NCBI RefSeq assembly: GCF_019375555.1
Contig: NZ_JAHXDN010000004.1
Span: 372,001 to 436,000, forward strand
Origin: Roseobacter insulae
GTDB taxonomy: Bacteria > Pseudomonadota > Alphaproteobacteria > Rhodobacterales > Rhodobacteraceae
Length of the DNA: 64,000 nt
Direction of reading: 5' to 3'
Below the pieces are notes generated by a model. That model did not search any database. It was not told the origin of the DNA and worked only from the letters and a program-made list of their open reading frames with translations. Made by a program: the position numbers and the translations under genes. Positions 44,253 through 53,625 of the stretch are shown one piece after another (the first letter of the stretch is position 1; the number at the start of each line of letters is the position of its first letter).

Positions 44253-45221
44253 TCAATCCAGCCGGTCCGCAAGCCAATTCTCCAGCAAAAAATGTGCAAT
44301 TGCCCCTTTGCGCGCAGGCAACATGGTCGGGTGATCTCCCGAGAAAGCCAGCATCATCTCTTCACGGCTGATCCACAATGCATCTTCGATCTCGACCGGG
44401 TCGATGATGATTTCTTCACTCAGGGCTTGCCCCGAACACCCGAACATCAGGGAGGCCGGAAAGGGCCATGGCTGGCTGGCAAGATAGCCGACCGCGCCGA
44501 CCTGCACACCCGCCTCTTCGAGAACCTCGCGCCGAACCGCGGCCTCAAGGGTCTCGCCGGGCTCGACAAATCCGGCGAGCAGCGAATACATCCCCTCCGG
44601 CCATCCCGGAGACCGCCCCATCAGAACCCTGTTACCGTGGGTAATCAGCATGATGACAACAGGATCGGTGCGTGGGAAATGCGATGCGCCGCAATCGGGA
44701 CACCGGCGCTGCCATCCTGCCTGGCTGATCTGTGACTTAGCGCCGCACTTGGAGCAGAACTTATGTGTTTCATGCCAGCCGAATACTGCCTTGCCGGTTG
44801 CTGCAAGTTCGGCATCCCGGGGTGACAGCCACGTCATTACCCGTCGCAATTCCGCAAAGACCATCGTAGCCGGCAGGGCCGGATGGCTTTGTTCGGAAGG
44901 ATCCAGAAAACCGCCCAGCATCTCGGTATCCAGATCGGGTGGCTCCCACGCAGACAGATCCACGGCAAATCGCGCGGCACCGTCTTCGCGACCCAGAAAA
45001 ATCTGCTCCGGCGTGACTTCCGCAAGGATGGCGTGATCCATGGGCAGACGCACCAGTTCCGCCGTGTCGCCCGATGTGATCAAGGGCTTGCCACGCCAAA
45101 ATACGATTGCCCGGGTATCAGCCGATGTCCGGGCCGCCTCGATCGAGGCGCTGTCATCTCGCAGTTCACCTGCCCGGTCGAGACCAGACCCCCCGAAGGT
45201 GACTGTTTCCGCGTGCCTCAT
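44253..45221 (-). CDS. nudC: NADH pyrophosphatase / NAD-RNA decapping enzyme NudC
   Basis: This 322-residue NudC-type hydrolase cleaves NADH to NMNH and AMP and can remove NAD caps from RNA. It has a zinc ribbon (CSKCGAKSQ and CPDCGASH), the Nudix box GFVEPGETLEAAVRREVLEEAG (as two halves, with Glu residues for Mg), and the family motif SQPWPFPASLM. ATG 45221 follows GAGG and is preferred to the upstream frame start. Confidence 0.94.
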   Translation of the reverse strand: MRHAETVTFGGSGLDRAGELRDDSASIEAARTSADTRAIVFWRGKPLITSGDTAELVRLPMDHAILAEVTPEQIFLGREDGAARFAVDLSAWEPPDLDTEMLGGFLDPSEQSHPALPATMVFAELRRVMTWLSPRDAELAATGKAVFGWHETHKFCSKCGAKSQISQAGWQRRCPDCGASHFPRTDPVVIMLITHGNRVLMGRSPGWPEGMYSLLAGFVEPGETLEAAVRREVLEEAGVQVGAVGYLASQPWPFPASLMFGCSGQALSEEIIIDPVEIEDALWISREEMMLAFSGDHPTMLPARKGAIAHFLLENWLADRLD

Positions 45222-45441
45222 ACCCTGCCTCTTTTGCACTATTTTTGACGACTGGCACGCGCACCGGCTGCTTGCAAGATCAAAGGATGGGTTCTGACAT
45301 CACAGGTCTTGCCAACTTCTGCGCGATCTGGTCGATACTGTTTCTTGTGTAAGTTGATAAACCTTCGATTTTTTTCGGGAGATTTCAAAGATTCCCCCAG
45401 ATCCCACATCTGACGTAACACGCCGGGACATCCGTGTTCGA

Positions 45442-47256
45442 TTGCTGGCGACAAGCGATCTGCACATGCAGCTGATCGCCTATGATTACGTGCAGGATCA
45501 TCCCACGAAAAACGGCAGCCTTGCCAAATTGGCGACGTTGATCCGTACCGCGCGGCAGGAGGCGGAAGACACCGGCGCGACCTGTGTCTTGCTGGACAAC
45601 GGCGACACCCTTCAGGGCACGCCGGTCAGTGATTTTCTGGCGCAGCACAAGGATGTGGATGCACATCCGATGGTCGAGGCCATGAACAGCCTGGGCTTTG
45701 ACGCGATCGGTCTGGGCAACCACGATCTCGACTACGGCGTCGCGCAACTGACGAGATGGCTGAACCAGTTCGCTGTCCCGGTGCTGTCGAGCAACCTGCG
45801 TTGCGCAGCGCTGAACGGGCTGGTCTCGCACACCGTCTTGCACCGCGCTGGCGTGACAGACGACGGACAGACCAGATCGTTGCGCATCGGCGTCGTTTCC
45901 GCGATGCCGCAACAGACCGCGGCCTGGAACCGGCACCAGCTGGATGGCGAGGCTGACGTCTCCGCCCCTGCGCCCGCGTTGGAAACCGCAATTTCACAGG
46001 CATGCTCGGCCGGGGCGGATGTCGTGGTGGCGTTGGCCCATATGGGCATCGCGACGATTGACGAAGGCGAAGACGCGCAAAATCAGGTCATCGACATCGC
46101 GCATATGGCGGGCGTTCACGCCGTCGTTGGTGGTCACACACACCTGCGGTTCCCGGGGCCGGATCACCGGGGTGTTGCCGGTATCGATTGCCGTGCCGGG
46201 TTGATTGGCGGGGTGCCCGTTGTCATGCCGGGCAGCAGCGGTTCCGATCTTGGTGTCATTGACCTGCGGCTGAGCCCTTCCGACCAAGGGAGTGCCTGGA
46301 ACGTGACCGCGTGCACATCCGAACTGCGCAGCGCATGTGGTGAGATACCCGAAGACCCCGGCATCGTCAGCATCGGTGCCGCGGCGCATGAGAAAACACG
46401 CGCATATCTTGCGCAGCCCGTTGCCCGGCTGGCGGCCCCGATGCACAGCTTTTTCGCGCTGGCCCAGCCAAGCCATGTGCCGTCGCTGATGGCCGCCGCG
46501 AAACGCCATGCCATAGCAAGAGCCATTGCGGGCACCGATCTGAGTTCTTTGCCCCTGCTCGCCGCTGCGGCCACACCGGCAACCGGCGGCTTTGACGGGC
46601 CTGATAACTTTGTCTTCCTGCCGGAGGGAGAGTTGAAACGGCGGCATGTTGCAGGGTTGCTTCCCTACGCCAATCAGGTTTGGGCCGTGCGGGCAAATGG
46701 GGCGCGCATCGCCGGGTGGCTGGAGCGCTCGGCTTTATTGTACAACGTCCTTCACCCCGGAAACGACGCGCAAATGCTGGTCGATCCGCAAGTGCCGGGG
46801 TTCAGGTATGACGCGCTCTACGGGTTGAGCTATGCCATCGACCCGACCCGTGCACCCCGCTTTGACGCTGCGGGGCGCGCCGTCTCGGATGAACATGGCC
46901 GTGTGTCTGATATCAGATGGCAGGGCAAGCTGATTGAGCCGGACCAGGAGTTCCTGGTTGCGGTGACAGATCACCGCGCGGGTGGCGGCGGTGTTTTCCG
47001 CCCCTTCAGCGATGACGAGATCGTGGTCAGAGAAGCTGCGCCGCTTGACGAGGCGCTGATGGATTATCTTGAAAAACCCGATTGCCAGGCGGTCCGCTCT
47101 GCTGCGCCCTGGCGTTTTGTGCCGCACCTGGGTGTACGCGCCATTTTGCACACGGCACCTGAAGCCCTTGAGCATCTGTCGGATATTGCCAGCCTGAACC
47201 CAAAACCATGCGGCGTCACGGCAGAAGGGTTTTTGCGCCTCCGCCTGCAGCTTTGA
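45442..47256 (+). CDS. 2',3'-cyclic-nucleotide 2'-phosphodiesterase / 3'-nucleotidase family protein
   Basis: This protein of at least 604 residues has an N-terminal calcineurin-like metallophosphatase domain (TSDLHMQL, NGDTLQG, GLGNHDLDYG, GGHTHLRFPG) and a 5'-nucleotidase C-terminal domain. Related enzymes are periplasmic and salvage nucleotides, but no signal peptide is seen here. The start is uncertain. The first metal-binding strand (IRVRLLATSDLH) begins upstream of TTG 45442, and the frame is open back to 45361 with no ATG, GTG or TTG. ATT codons at 45382 and 45391 follow a GGGAG site and could be used. Confidence 0.88.
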   Translation: MLATSDLHMQLIAYDYVQDHPTKNGSLAKLATLIRTARQEAEDTGATCVLLDNGDTLQGTPVSDFLAQHKDVDAHPMVEAMNSLGFDAIGLGNHDLDYGVAQLTRWLNQFAVPVLSSNLRCAALNGLVSHTVLHRAGVTDDGQTRSLRIGVVSAMPQQTAAWNRHQLDGEADVSAPAPALETAISQACSAGADVVVALAHMGIATIDEGEDAQNQVIDIAHMAGVHAVVGGHTHLRFPGPDHRGVAGIDCRAGLIGGVPVVMPGSSGSDLGVIDLRLSPSDQGSAWNVTACTSELRSACGEIPEDPGIVSIGAAAHEKTRAYLAQPVARLAAPMHSFFALAQPSHVPSLMAAAKRHAIARAIAGTDLSSLPLLAAAATPATGGFDGPDNFVFLPEGELKRRHVAGLLPYANQVWAVRANGARIAGWLERSALLYNVLHPGNDAQMLVDPQVPGFRYDALYGLSYAIDPTRAPRFDAAGRAVSDEHGRVSDIRWQGKLIEPDQEFLVAVTDHRAGGGGVFRPFSDDEIVVREAAPLDEALMDYLEKPDCQAVRSAAPWRFVPHLGVRAILHTAPEALEHLSDIASLNPKPCGVTAEGFLRLRLQL

Positions 47257-47299
47257 GCACAGGGTTGCGTCCGTGCCCCGCCTTGCCTATATGACGCAT

Positions 47300-47395
47300 T
47301 GAGAGGTTGGCGCGGGCGAGCGCCTCGCCAACCCGGTCAGGTCCGGAAGGAAGCAGCCGTAACGAGCCCCGCTTGGGTCGTTGTCCAGCCTCTCA
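47300..47395 (+). ncRNA. ffs: Signal recognition particle RNA (4.5S, small bacterial type)
   Basis: The apical domain GTCAGGTCCGGAAGGAAGCA is the Ffh-binding signature (symmetric and asymmetric loops plus GGAA tetraloop). The ends TGAGAGG and CCTCTCA pair to close a ~96-base hairpin. The RNA forms SRP with Ffh to target membrane proteins. It is a short 4.5S form without an Alu domain, as in other alphaproteobacteria. The ends are estimated from pairing. Confidence 0.93.
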
Positions 47396-47428
47396 CCTTT
47401 CCATTCAGGCAACGAAGCGACAGACCGG

Positions 47429-48265
47429 TCAAAGCTGGCGTGCGCCAAAGGTGTCGCAGGCATTGACCTGCCCACTGTCATACCCGCGCTCGAACCAGCG
47501 CGCGCGCTGTGCTGATGTACCATGGGTGAATGTATGCGGTTGAGGCACCCGTCCGGCCTGCCGTTGCAGATGGTCGTCCCCGATCCTGCGCGCGGCATTG
47601 AGGGCTTCGTCCAGATCGCCGCGCTCCATCAGACCCTGCACCGATCTTGCCCAAACCCCGGAAAGACAATCCGCCTGCAATTCAAGACGAACGGTCAGCG
47701 CATTCGCATCCGCCTGGCTTGACTGTCGCCGCAATGCGTCAACCTCTGGCAGAATTCCCAGTTGGTTCTGCACATGATGCGCCACTTCATGTGCGATGAC
47801 ATATGCCGCCGCGAAATCACCACCCGCCCCCAACTGACGCTCAAGCTGCACGAAAAACCGGGTGTCCAGATAGGCGCTCTGATCCGCCGGGCAGTAAAAC
47901 GGGCCGGTGGCACCGGAGGCACCGCCACAGGCACTCTGGGTGACGCCTGAAAAAATGATCAGTTGCGGTGGCCGGTAGCTGCGATCCAGCTGCGTGGCAA
48001 ACACGCGGGACCATACCTCTTCGGTCGTGGTCAGCACCCTTGCGGAAAACTGGACCGCGGCCTCTTCCTCGGCGGTTGCCGGTCGGGAGTGTTCGGTCGG
48101 TGCGCCGGTGCCCTGCAACAGTGGCGACACATCGATGCCTGTAAAATACCCGATCGCAAGCACCGCAAGTACGCCAAACAACCCCAGACCGCCGACACGC
48201 CCCCGGCGCCCACCGCCGCGTCGGACGGTCACGTTTCGGCTCGACCTAATTCCTCTGAGACGCAT
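47429..48265 (-). CDS. ypfJ: Neutral zinc metallopeptidase, YpfJ family
   Basis: This 278-residue protein has an Arg/Gly-rich N-terminus, one helix (about residues 25-43) and a periplasmic metallopeptidase domain with the gluzincin-like HEVAHH motif and a downstream ELQADCLSG segment that supplies a further ligand. The YpfJ/KPN_02809 family is named but its substrate is unknown. ATG 48265 has GGAGG upstream and is preferred over the upstream frame start. Confidence 0.88.
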   Translation of the reverse strand: MRLRGIRSSRNVTVRRGGGRRGRVGGLGLFGVLAVLAIGYFTGIDVSPLLQGTGAPTEHSRPATAEEEAAVQFSARVLTTTEEVWSRVFATQLDRSYRPPQLIIFSGVTQSACGGASGATGPFYCPADQSAYLDTRFFVQLERQLGAGGDFAAAYVIAHEVAHHVQNQLGILPEVDALRRQSSQADANALTVRLELQADCLSGVWARSVQGLMERGDLDEALNAARRIGDDHLQRQAGRVPQPHTFTHGTSAQRARWFERGYDSGQVNACDTFGARQL

Positions 48266-48327
48266 GAAAACCCTCCCGAAACCCAAACGCATCTTGCAAC
48301 CAAACGCCGCAGCCCCACAATAGGTTC

Positions 48328-48690
48328 ATGGCAAGCAGCAACGAAATGGCCGAGGATCGTACCGATTGGGCCGAAGACCGCACCGTTCTGGCGAATGAAC
48401 GCACCTTTGCAGGCTGGATGCGTACCGGCATGGCTTGCGTGGCGCTGGCCATCGGTCTGAAAGCCGTGTTCGCCCCGTTCGAGCCCACGTGGATTCCCAA
48501 ATCGGTTGCCTCCCTCTTTATCCTGTCTGCCGTGTTCATTTTCTGGGCTGCGCGCAGACAAGCCTGCGCCACGCTCGCGCGGCTCAACCAGAATACCGCA
48601 CAGGCACAACCCGTTCGTTACATCACCGCCCTCACCATTGGCCTCAGCATCGCGTCGCTGACGACCGGCGCTATTCTTTGGTGGCTCTAG
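48328..48690 (+). CDS. DUF202 (YidH-like) membrane protein
   Basis: This 120-residue protein has three predicted helices. The N-terminal DWAEDRTVLANERTFAGWMR (20 residues) is the DUF202 signature. The function is unknown. It is transcribed towards dnaX, 68 bases away, and is divergent from the metallopeptidase gene. Confidence 0.9.
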   Translation: MASSNEMAEDRTDWAEDRTVLANERTFAGWMRTGMACVALAIGLKAVFAPFEPTWIPKSVASLFILSAVFIFWAARRQACATLARLNQNTAQAQPVRYITALTIGLSIASLTTGAILWWL

Positions 48691-48758
48691 TTTACGTCCC
48701 CCGCCACTGCGCCTACCCTAGGGGCTGAGTTGCGAATCTCTATCCAACAAGGCGCTTC

Positions 48759-50522
48759 ATGACCGAGACTGCGAAATCCGAATACCAGGTGCTGGCGCGC
48801 AAATACCGACCGGAAACATTTGCCGATCTGGTGGGGCAGGACGCCATGGTCCGCACCCTCAAGAATGCCTTTGACGCCGACAGGATCGCGCAGGCCTTCG
48901 TGATGACCGGTATCCGCGGGACCGGCAAGACCACGACCGCGCGGATCATCGCCAAAGGCATGAATTGCATCGGCACAGACGGCACCGGCGGACCCACCAC
49001 CGAGCCCTGCGGCACCTGCGAACACTGCACGGCAATCATGGAAGGTCGCCACGTCGATGTGATGGAAATGGACGCGGCCTCGAACACCGGCGTCGCCAAT
49101 ATTCGCGAAATCATCGATTCGGTGCATTACCGTGCCGCCTCCGCCCGGTACAAGGTCTACATCATCGACGAGGTGCACATGCTGTCGACCGGCGCTTTCA
49201 ACGCACTGCTCAAGACGCTCGAAGAACCACCGGCGCATGTGAAATTCATTTTCGCGACAACGGAAATCCGCAAGGTACCGGTGACGGTCCTGTCGCGCTG
49301 CCAGCGTTTTGACCTGCGTCGGATCGAACCAGAGGTGATGATAGCTCTGATGCGCCGGATCGCGGCAGCGGAAGGTGCTGAAATCGAGGAGGACGCGCTG
49401 GCGCTGATTGCAAGAGCCGCCGAAGGCTCCGCGCGGGATGCAACGTCGCTGCTGGACCAGGCGATCAGCCATGGGGCCGGTGAAACCACCGCCCTGCAGG
49501 TGCGCGCGATGCTGGGTTTGGCCGATCGCGGTCGGGTGCTCGATCTGTTCGACATGGTCCTCAAGGGTGATGCCGCTGGTGCACTGACGGAATTGTCGGC
49601 GCAATATGCCGAAGGCGCGGACCCCATGGCCGTCTTGCGCGATCTGGCGGAGATCACGCATTGGGTGTCGGTCGTCAAGATTACGCCGGAAGCGGCAGAA
49701 GACCCGACGGTATCGCCGGATGAACGCAGCCGGGGTCTTGCCATGGCAGACGCGCTGCCCATGCGCGTTCTCACCCGTTTATGGCAAATGCTGCTGAAGG
49801 CGCTGGACGAAGTCGCAAATGCACCGAATGCCATGATGGCGGCGGAAATGGCCATTATCCGGCTGACCCATGTCGCCGATTTGCCGAGCCCCGAGGAGTT
49901 GCTGCGCAAGCTGCAGGGGGCCACACCGCCCCCGGCACCTGCGCCAAGTGACGGCCGGGGCCCTGCGCAGGGCGCAGGTACGCGTGCCGCGGGCGGGGGG
50001 GCCTCGGCTATCGCCTCGGCCCGCACAAGCTCCGGCACAGGCGCAGGGCCGGCAACGGCGCAGGCTGTGGATCTTGACGCGGCATTGGCCCGGTTTCCCA
50101 CCTTTGACCATGTCGTGCAACTGATCCGCGCCAATCGGGACGGCAAGCTGCTGGCTGATGTGGAAACGGACCTGAGGCTCGCGTCCTACCAGCCCGGGCG
50201 CATCGAGTTTGAACCGACCGACCGCGCACCCCGCGATCTGGCGCAACGTCTGGGCCAGCGCCTGCAGATGTGGACCGGCAACCGCTGGGCTGTGACCGTT
50301 GTGAATGACGGCGGCGGCAAAACCATCGACGAGGCGCGCAATGCCAAGAAATACGCCCTTGAGGCTGAGGCGAAGAAACACCCTTTGATGCAGGCCGTTT
50401 TCGCGCAGTTCCCGGGAGCAAAGATCAAGGATATCCGCACACCGGACCAGATCGCAGCGGAAGCGGTTCAGGAAGCGCTTCCGGAGGTCGAGGACGAGTG
50501 GGACCCCTTCGAGGACAGCTGA
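48759..50522 (+). CDS. dnaX: DNA polymerase III subunits gamma and tau
   Basis: DnaX (587 residues) is the clamp-loader ATPase. Walker A GTGKTTTAR lies in the first 60 residues, a zinc module with CGTCEHC follows, then Walker B DEVHMLS and the arginine-finger SRC motif. A Pro/Ala/Gly-rich linker at about 390-430 precedes the tau C-terminal domain, which binds the polymerase and helicase. I see no obvious programmed-frameshift slippery site. It heads the classic dnaX-ybaB-recR set. Confidence 0.97.
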   Translation: MTETAKSEYQVLARKYRPETFADLVGQDAMVRTLKNAFDADRIAQAFVMTGIRGTGKTTTARIIAKGMNCIGTDGTGGPTTEPCGTCEHCTAIMEGRHVDVMEMDAASNTGVANIREIIDSVHYRAASARYKVYIIDEVHMLSTGAFNALLKTLEEPPAHVKFIFATTEIRKVPVTVLSRCQRFDLRRIEPEVMIALMRRIAAAEGAEIEEDALALIARAAEGSARDATSLLDQAISHGAGETTALQVRAMLGLADRGRVLDLFDMVLKGDAAGALTELSAQYAEGADPMAVLRDLAEITHWVSVVKITPEAAEDPTVSPDERSRGLAMADALPMRVLTRLWQMLLKALDEVANAPNAMMAAEMAIIRLTHVADLPSPEELLRKLQGATPPPAPAPSDGRGPAQGAGTRAAGGGASAIASARTSSGTGAGPATAQAVDLDAALARFPTFDHVVQLIRANRDGKLLADVETDLRLASYQPGRIEFEPTDRAPRDLAQRLGQRLQMWTGNRWAVTVVNDGGGKTIDEARNAKKYALEAEAKKHPLMQAVFAQFPGAKIKDIRTPDQIAAEAVQEALPEVEDEWDPFEDS

Positions 50523-50666
50523 GCCTGCAGGGCGCCACCGGTTGGGCGTGCAGCGGGATGCTCGCAAAATCAGACTTGGTCGGGACCATCTTCGCCTGCC
50601 TCCCCTTGCCCCGGTGCGCTGCAACCCGCATATATCGTGCAACGAACCCTCATGAAGGACGACACA

Positions 50667-51011
50667 ATGTTCAAAGGACTAGGTGGTCTCGGCGATATGG
50701 CCGGGATGATGAAGAAAGCGCAGGAAATGCAGGGCAAGATGGCCCAGTTGCAGGACGAAATGCACAGTATCATGGTCGAAGGCTCTTCTGGTGCCGGCCT
50801 TGTCAAGGCGACATGTTCGGCCAAGGGTGAGCTCAAGACGCTGGATATCGACCCCTCCATTTTCAATGGCGACGACAAGGAAGTTGTCGAAGACCTGATC
50901 CTGGCCGCCATCAAGGATGCGCAGTCCAAGGCCAGCGACCGCGCCCAGGAGGAAATGGCGAAACTGACCGAAGGGCTTGGCCTGCCCGCGGACATGAAAC
51001 TGCCGTTCTGA
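50667..51011 (+). CDS. ybaB: YbaB/EbfC family nucleoid-associated protein
   Basis: This 114-residue DNA-binding protein of the YbaB family has an N-terminal Gly/Met-rich stretch ([20 protein letters not shown]) and the helix-sheet-helix layout of the family. It begins at ATG 50667 with AAGGA upstream. It lies between dnaX and recR as in most bacteria. Confidence 0.93.
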   Translation: MFKGLGGLGDMAGMMKKAQEMQGKMAQLQDEMHSIMVEGSSGAGLVKATCSAKGELKTLDIDPSIFNGDDKEVVEDLILAAIKDAQSKASDRAQEEMAKLTEGLGLPADMKLPF

Positions 51012-51093
51012 GGCCCGTGGCGCGCAGAAATCCAGGCTGCTGTCATCGACAGTTGTTGCGCAAGCGATGGCCGGCCGTGGCAGAGCATCCAGA

Positions 51094-51687
51094 ATGAGCA
51101 GCACCAAGGACATCGACGCGCTGATCGAGCTGATGGCGAAGCTGCCGGGCCTCGGTCCACGCTCCGCACGGCGCGCCGTGCTGCATTTGATCCGCAAGCG
51201 CAGCCTGTTGCTGACGCCGCTGGCTGACGTGATGCAAACGGTCGCAGCCACTGCGCGGGAGTGTCTGAACTGCGGGAATGTCGGGACGCTGGACATTTGT
51301 GACATCTGCACATCGGAAAAACGTGCCAACGGCGAACTCTGCGTGGTTGAAGATGTGGCCGATCTCTGGGCTATGGAACGCTCGGGCGTTTTCAAGGGGC
51401 GCTATCATGTGCTGGGCGGCACCCTGTCGGCCCTCGACGCGGTTGGCCCCGAAGAGCTGCGCATCCCCCGGCTGCTAGACAGGATTCCATCTGAAAATGT
51501 CACGGAGGTCATTCTGGCCCTGAACGCCACCATAGATGGCCAAACCACCGCGCACTACATCGCCGACCAGTTGGAAGGCGAGGTGCGCCTGACGTCACTG
51601 GCGCAGGGCGTACCGATTGGCGGAGAACTGGACTACCTCGACGACGGGACAATCACCGCTGCGATGCGCGCGCGCAAGACGCTCTAG
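51094..51687 (+). CDS. recR: Recombination mediator protein RecR
   Basis: RecR (197 residues) works with RecO/RecF in gap repair. It has an N-terminal helix-hairpin-helix ([11 protein letters not shown]), a four-cysteine zinc finger (CLNC and CDIC), and a Toprim domain with the Walker B-like [14 protein letters not shown] use ATG 51094; a 9-residue longer frame exists. It converges with the RidA gene seven bases away. Confidence 0.95.
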   Translation: MSSTKDIDALIELMAKLPGLGPRSARRAVLHLIRKRSLLLTPLADVMQTVAATARECLNCGNVGTLDICDICTSEKRANGELCVVEDVADLWAMERSGVFKGRYHVLGGTLSALDAVGPEELRIPRLLDRIPSENVTEVILALNATIDGQTTAHYIADQLEGEVRLTSLAQGVPIGGELDYLDDGTITAAMRARKTL

Positions 51688-51693
51688 CGGAGC

Positions 51694-52035
51694 TTACTCG
51701 TAAGCCGCATCCACGATGATCTCGACTTTCAACTCGGGGCGCGCCAGTTTTGCTTCGCCGCACGCCCGCGCCGGTGCATGACCCTCCGGGACCCAGACGT
51801 TCCAAACTTCGTTGAGCCCGGCAAAATCGCTCATGTCGGCAAGCCAGATCGTTGCGCGCAGCATCTGCTTGCGCGACGATCCCGCCTGAACGAGCAGGCC
51901 ATCCAGCCGACGCAGACATTCTTCGGTTTGCGCCTGAATTGTCTCACCTTCGCCCACCTGTCCGGTGATATAGGCCACCCCGTTATGTTTGACGATTTTC
52001 GAAGATCTGACCCCGGTATCGATACGTTCGATCAT
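51694..52035 (-). CDS. RidA family protein
   Basis: This 113-residue YjgF/YER057c/UK114 protein could deaminate reactive enamine/imine intermediates. The usual catalytic Arg is seen within RATIWLAD, and the C-terminal Glu in the [13 protein letters not shown] segment. It could also be one of the non-RidA subfamilies with other roles. It lies 161 bases upstream of the decarboxylase gene stop. Confidence 0.88.
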   Translation of the reverse strand: MIERIDTGVRSSKIVKHNGVAYITGQVGEGETIQAQTEECLRRLDGLLVQAGSSRKQMLRATIWLADMSDFAGLNEVWNVWVPEGHAPARACGEAKLARPELKVEIIVDAAYE

Positions 52036-52138
52036 GTTGCGCCCCTTTGTTCAGCAATAGCGTGTTGCGCCTTGCATGACGCCATTGTGATCGCACTGCA
52101 AGGAGGCAATCGACCGCCGGTGACGGGATCGGAAACTG

Positions 52139-52172
52139 AAAAGCCGCCCACCCCTCCCAGGTGGACGGCTTG
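52139..52172 (-). terminator. Terminator after the decarboxylase gene
   Basis: On the minus strand AAGCCGTCCACC pairs with GGTGGGCGGCTT (one G-U) around a 7-base loop and is followed by TTTTC. It is 25 bases after the decarboxylase stop codon. The T-tract is short, so efficiency may be partial. Confidence 0.7.
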
Positions 52173-52196
52173 CTCCCGCAGCGACGTGCGCCGTTC

Positions 52197-53369
52197 CTAC
52201 AGAACGACGACATCCAGCGGCGGAAATCCATTAAACCCGACAGATGCGTAACTGGACGTGTAGGCCCCGCAGTTGCGGATGACGATCCGGTCACCGTCCC
52301 GCAGGGCCAGTGGCAATTGCACCGGGCGTTTTTCATACAGGATGTCAGCGCTGTCGCACGACGGGCCGGCCAGAACGCACGGGCCGGTGTCGCCGCCATC
52401 GTGGCGGGTGACGAACTGGTAGCGGATCGCCTCCCCTTCCGTCTCTGCCAGACCGGAAAACCGGCCGATATCCAGATACACCCATCGATGCAGATCATCC
52501 TGTGACTTCTTCGACACAAGCATGACTTCTGCAACGATATGTCCGGCTTCGGCAACCATGCCGCGACCGGGCTCAGCCATCACGTTTGCCACGTCACCGA
52601 AACGGGCTTTGACCGCTGACATGACAGCAGCGGCATAGGCGCGGGGTGCCTGAACCGTTTGCCCGTAGAACGCCGGGAAGCCGCCGCCGATGTTCAGTAG
52701 CTGCAGGTCATGACCGGCAGCGCGTGCCGCGTGCCAGAGCGGGGCGACCTGATCCAGCACCGGTGTCCAGAATGCAGCATCGCGCGTTTGCGATCCGACG
52801 TGAAACGACAGGCCATAGGGCGTCAGGCCCAAAGCCGCCGCCTGATCAAGAAGGTCCGGCAGTTGCGACGGCGCACAGCCAAATTTGCGGCTCAGGGGCC
52901 AGTCGGCCAGGGAGTTTTCAACGATGAGGCGCAGATAGACACGCGCGCCCGGAGCATGTGCGGCGATCTTGTTCAGTTCAGCTTCACTATCGGCCGCGAA
53001 GAGCGTCACACCGGCACTATGCGCAAAAGCGATATCCGAGGCGCGTTTGATGGTGTTTCCGAAGGAAATGTTCTGCGGGCGCGCTCCCTGGCTCAGACAC
53101 AGCTCAATTTCCTGGCGCGACGCGGCGTCGAAACCGGACCCTTTCTTGACCAGCATACGGATCAGTTCAGGTGCCGGGTTGGCCTTGACCGCATAGTGGA
53201 TATGCGCGGGGCCCAAACCGGCCTTCAGCGCGTCATACTGCGTGGCAACCCGGTCCCTGCTGATCACCAGCGTCGGTTTGTCAAACGTATTCGCCGCGAT
53301 GAACGCAGCCGCGGCATCCACAATAACAGGAGAGGCGGCGCGCAATGCGCCGGGGGCTGTAGCATTCAT
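52197..53369 (-). CDS. Ornithine/lysine decarboxylase (PLP fold-type III)
   Basis: This 390-residue alanine-racemase-type decarboxylase makes putrescine (or cadaverine). The PLP Lys is in YAVKANP, the phosphate-binding GGG is in NIGGGFPA, and the conserved Cys lies in PSCDSADI near the active site of the partner subunit. I place the start at ATG 53369 because GGAG is six bases upstream. It has a long leader with an Arg-rich upstream ORF and a G/C hairpin. Substrate choice between Orn and Lys is not certain. Confidence 0.93.
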   Translation of the reverse strand: MNATAPGALRAASPVIVDAAAAFIAANTFDKPTLVISRDRVATQYDALKAGLGPAHIHYAVKANPAPELIRMLVKKGSGFDAASRQEIELCLSQGARPQNISFGNTIKRASDIAFAHSAGVTLFAADSEAELNKIAAHAPGARVYLRLIVENSLADWPLSRKFGCAPSQLPDLLDQAAALGLTPYGLSFHVGSQTRDAAFWTPVLDQVAPLWHAARAAGHDLQLLNIGGGFPAFYGQTVQAPRAYAAAVMSAVKARFGDVANVMAEPGRGMVAEAGHIVAEVMLVSKKSQDDLHRWVYLDIGRFSGLAETEGEAIRYQFVTRHDGGDTGPCVLAGPSCDSADILYEKRPVQLPLALRDGDRIVIRNCGAYTSSYASVGFNGFPPLDVVVL

Positions 53370-53625
53370 GGTCATCTCCAAAGAGCAGGTGGGGGAGATC
53401 CCCCAAGAGTCGTTTCAAGAGACGTTACCGTCGCTACATAAACGCGGGTCAGTCAGGCCCGAACTTGGGAAACCGACCGGCCAGAGGCGCGTGCGTTGGC
53501 GTCTGATGGCAGCCATTTACGCTCATTGTGGATTCGCGCAAGATAAAAAATGCAACGATGGTAAAAGTGTCTTCCCAAGGGCCTCGATGTGCTTTCAGAG
53601 ATACAGCGCGGCAGGGCCGCGGCGC
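53370..53625 (-). promoter_or_regulatory. Long leader of the decarboxylase gene (candidate speF-type or attenuator RNA)
   Basis: This 256-base gap lies upstream of the decarboxylase gene. It includes a 33-codon ORF (53415-53516) starting MAAIRRQRTRLW, and a hairpin TGGGGGA/TCCCCCA at about 53394-53409 just before the ribosome-binding site. Alphaproteobacteria carry the Rfam speF leader RNA upstream of ornithine decarboxylase genes; I cannot confirm that match by eye. Confidence 0.45.
53415..53516 (-). CDS. Candidate Arg-rich leader peptide upstream of ornithine decarboxylase
   Basis: This 33-residue frame starts at ATG 53516 and ends at TGA 53415, 45 bases before the decarboxylase start. It begins MAAIRRQRTRLWPVG, with four Arg among the first ten residues. 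A weak GAGCG lies upstream. Its charge and position suggest a translation-sensing leader, as E. coli speFL senses ornithine. It could equally be a chance frame inside the RNA leader; no conservation was checked. Confidence 0.35.
   Translation of the reverse strand: MAAIRRQRTRLWPVGFPSSGLTDPRLCSDGNVS

Noticed and set aside
48759-50522. Programmed frameshift in dnaX to make gamma
   Set aside because: I found no A/T-rich slippery heptamer with a downstream stem near the domain III/IV border.
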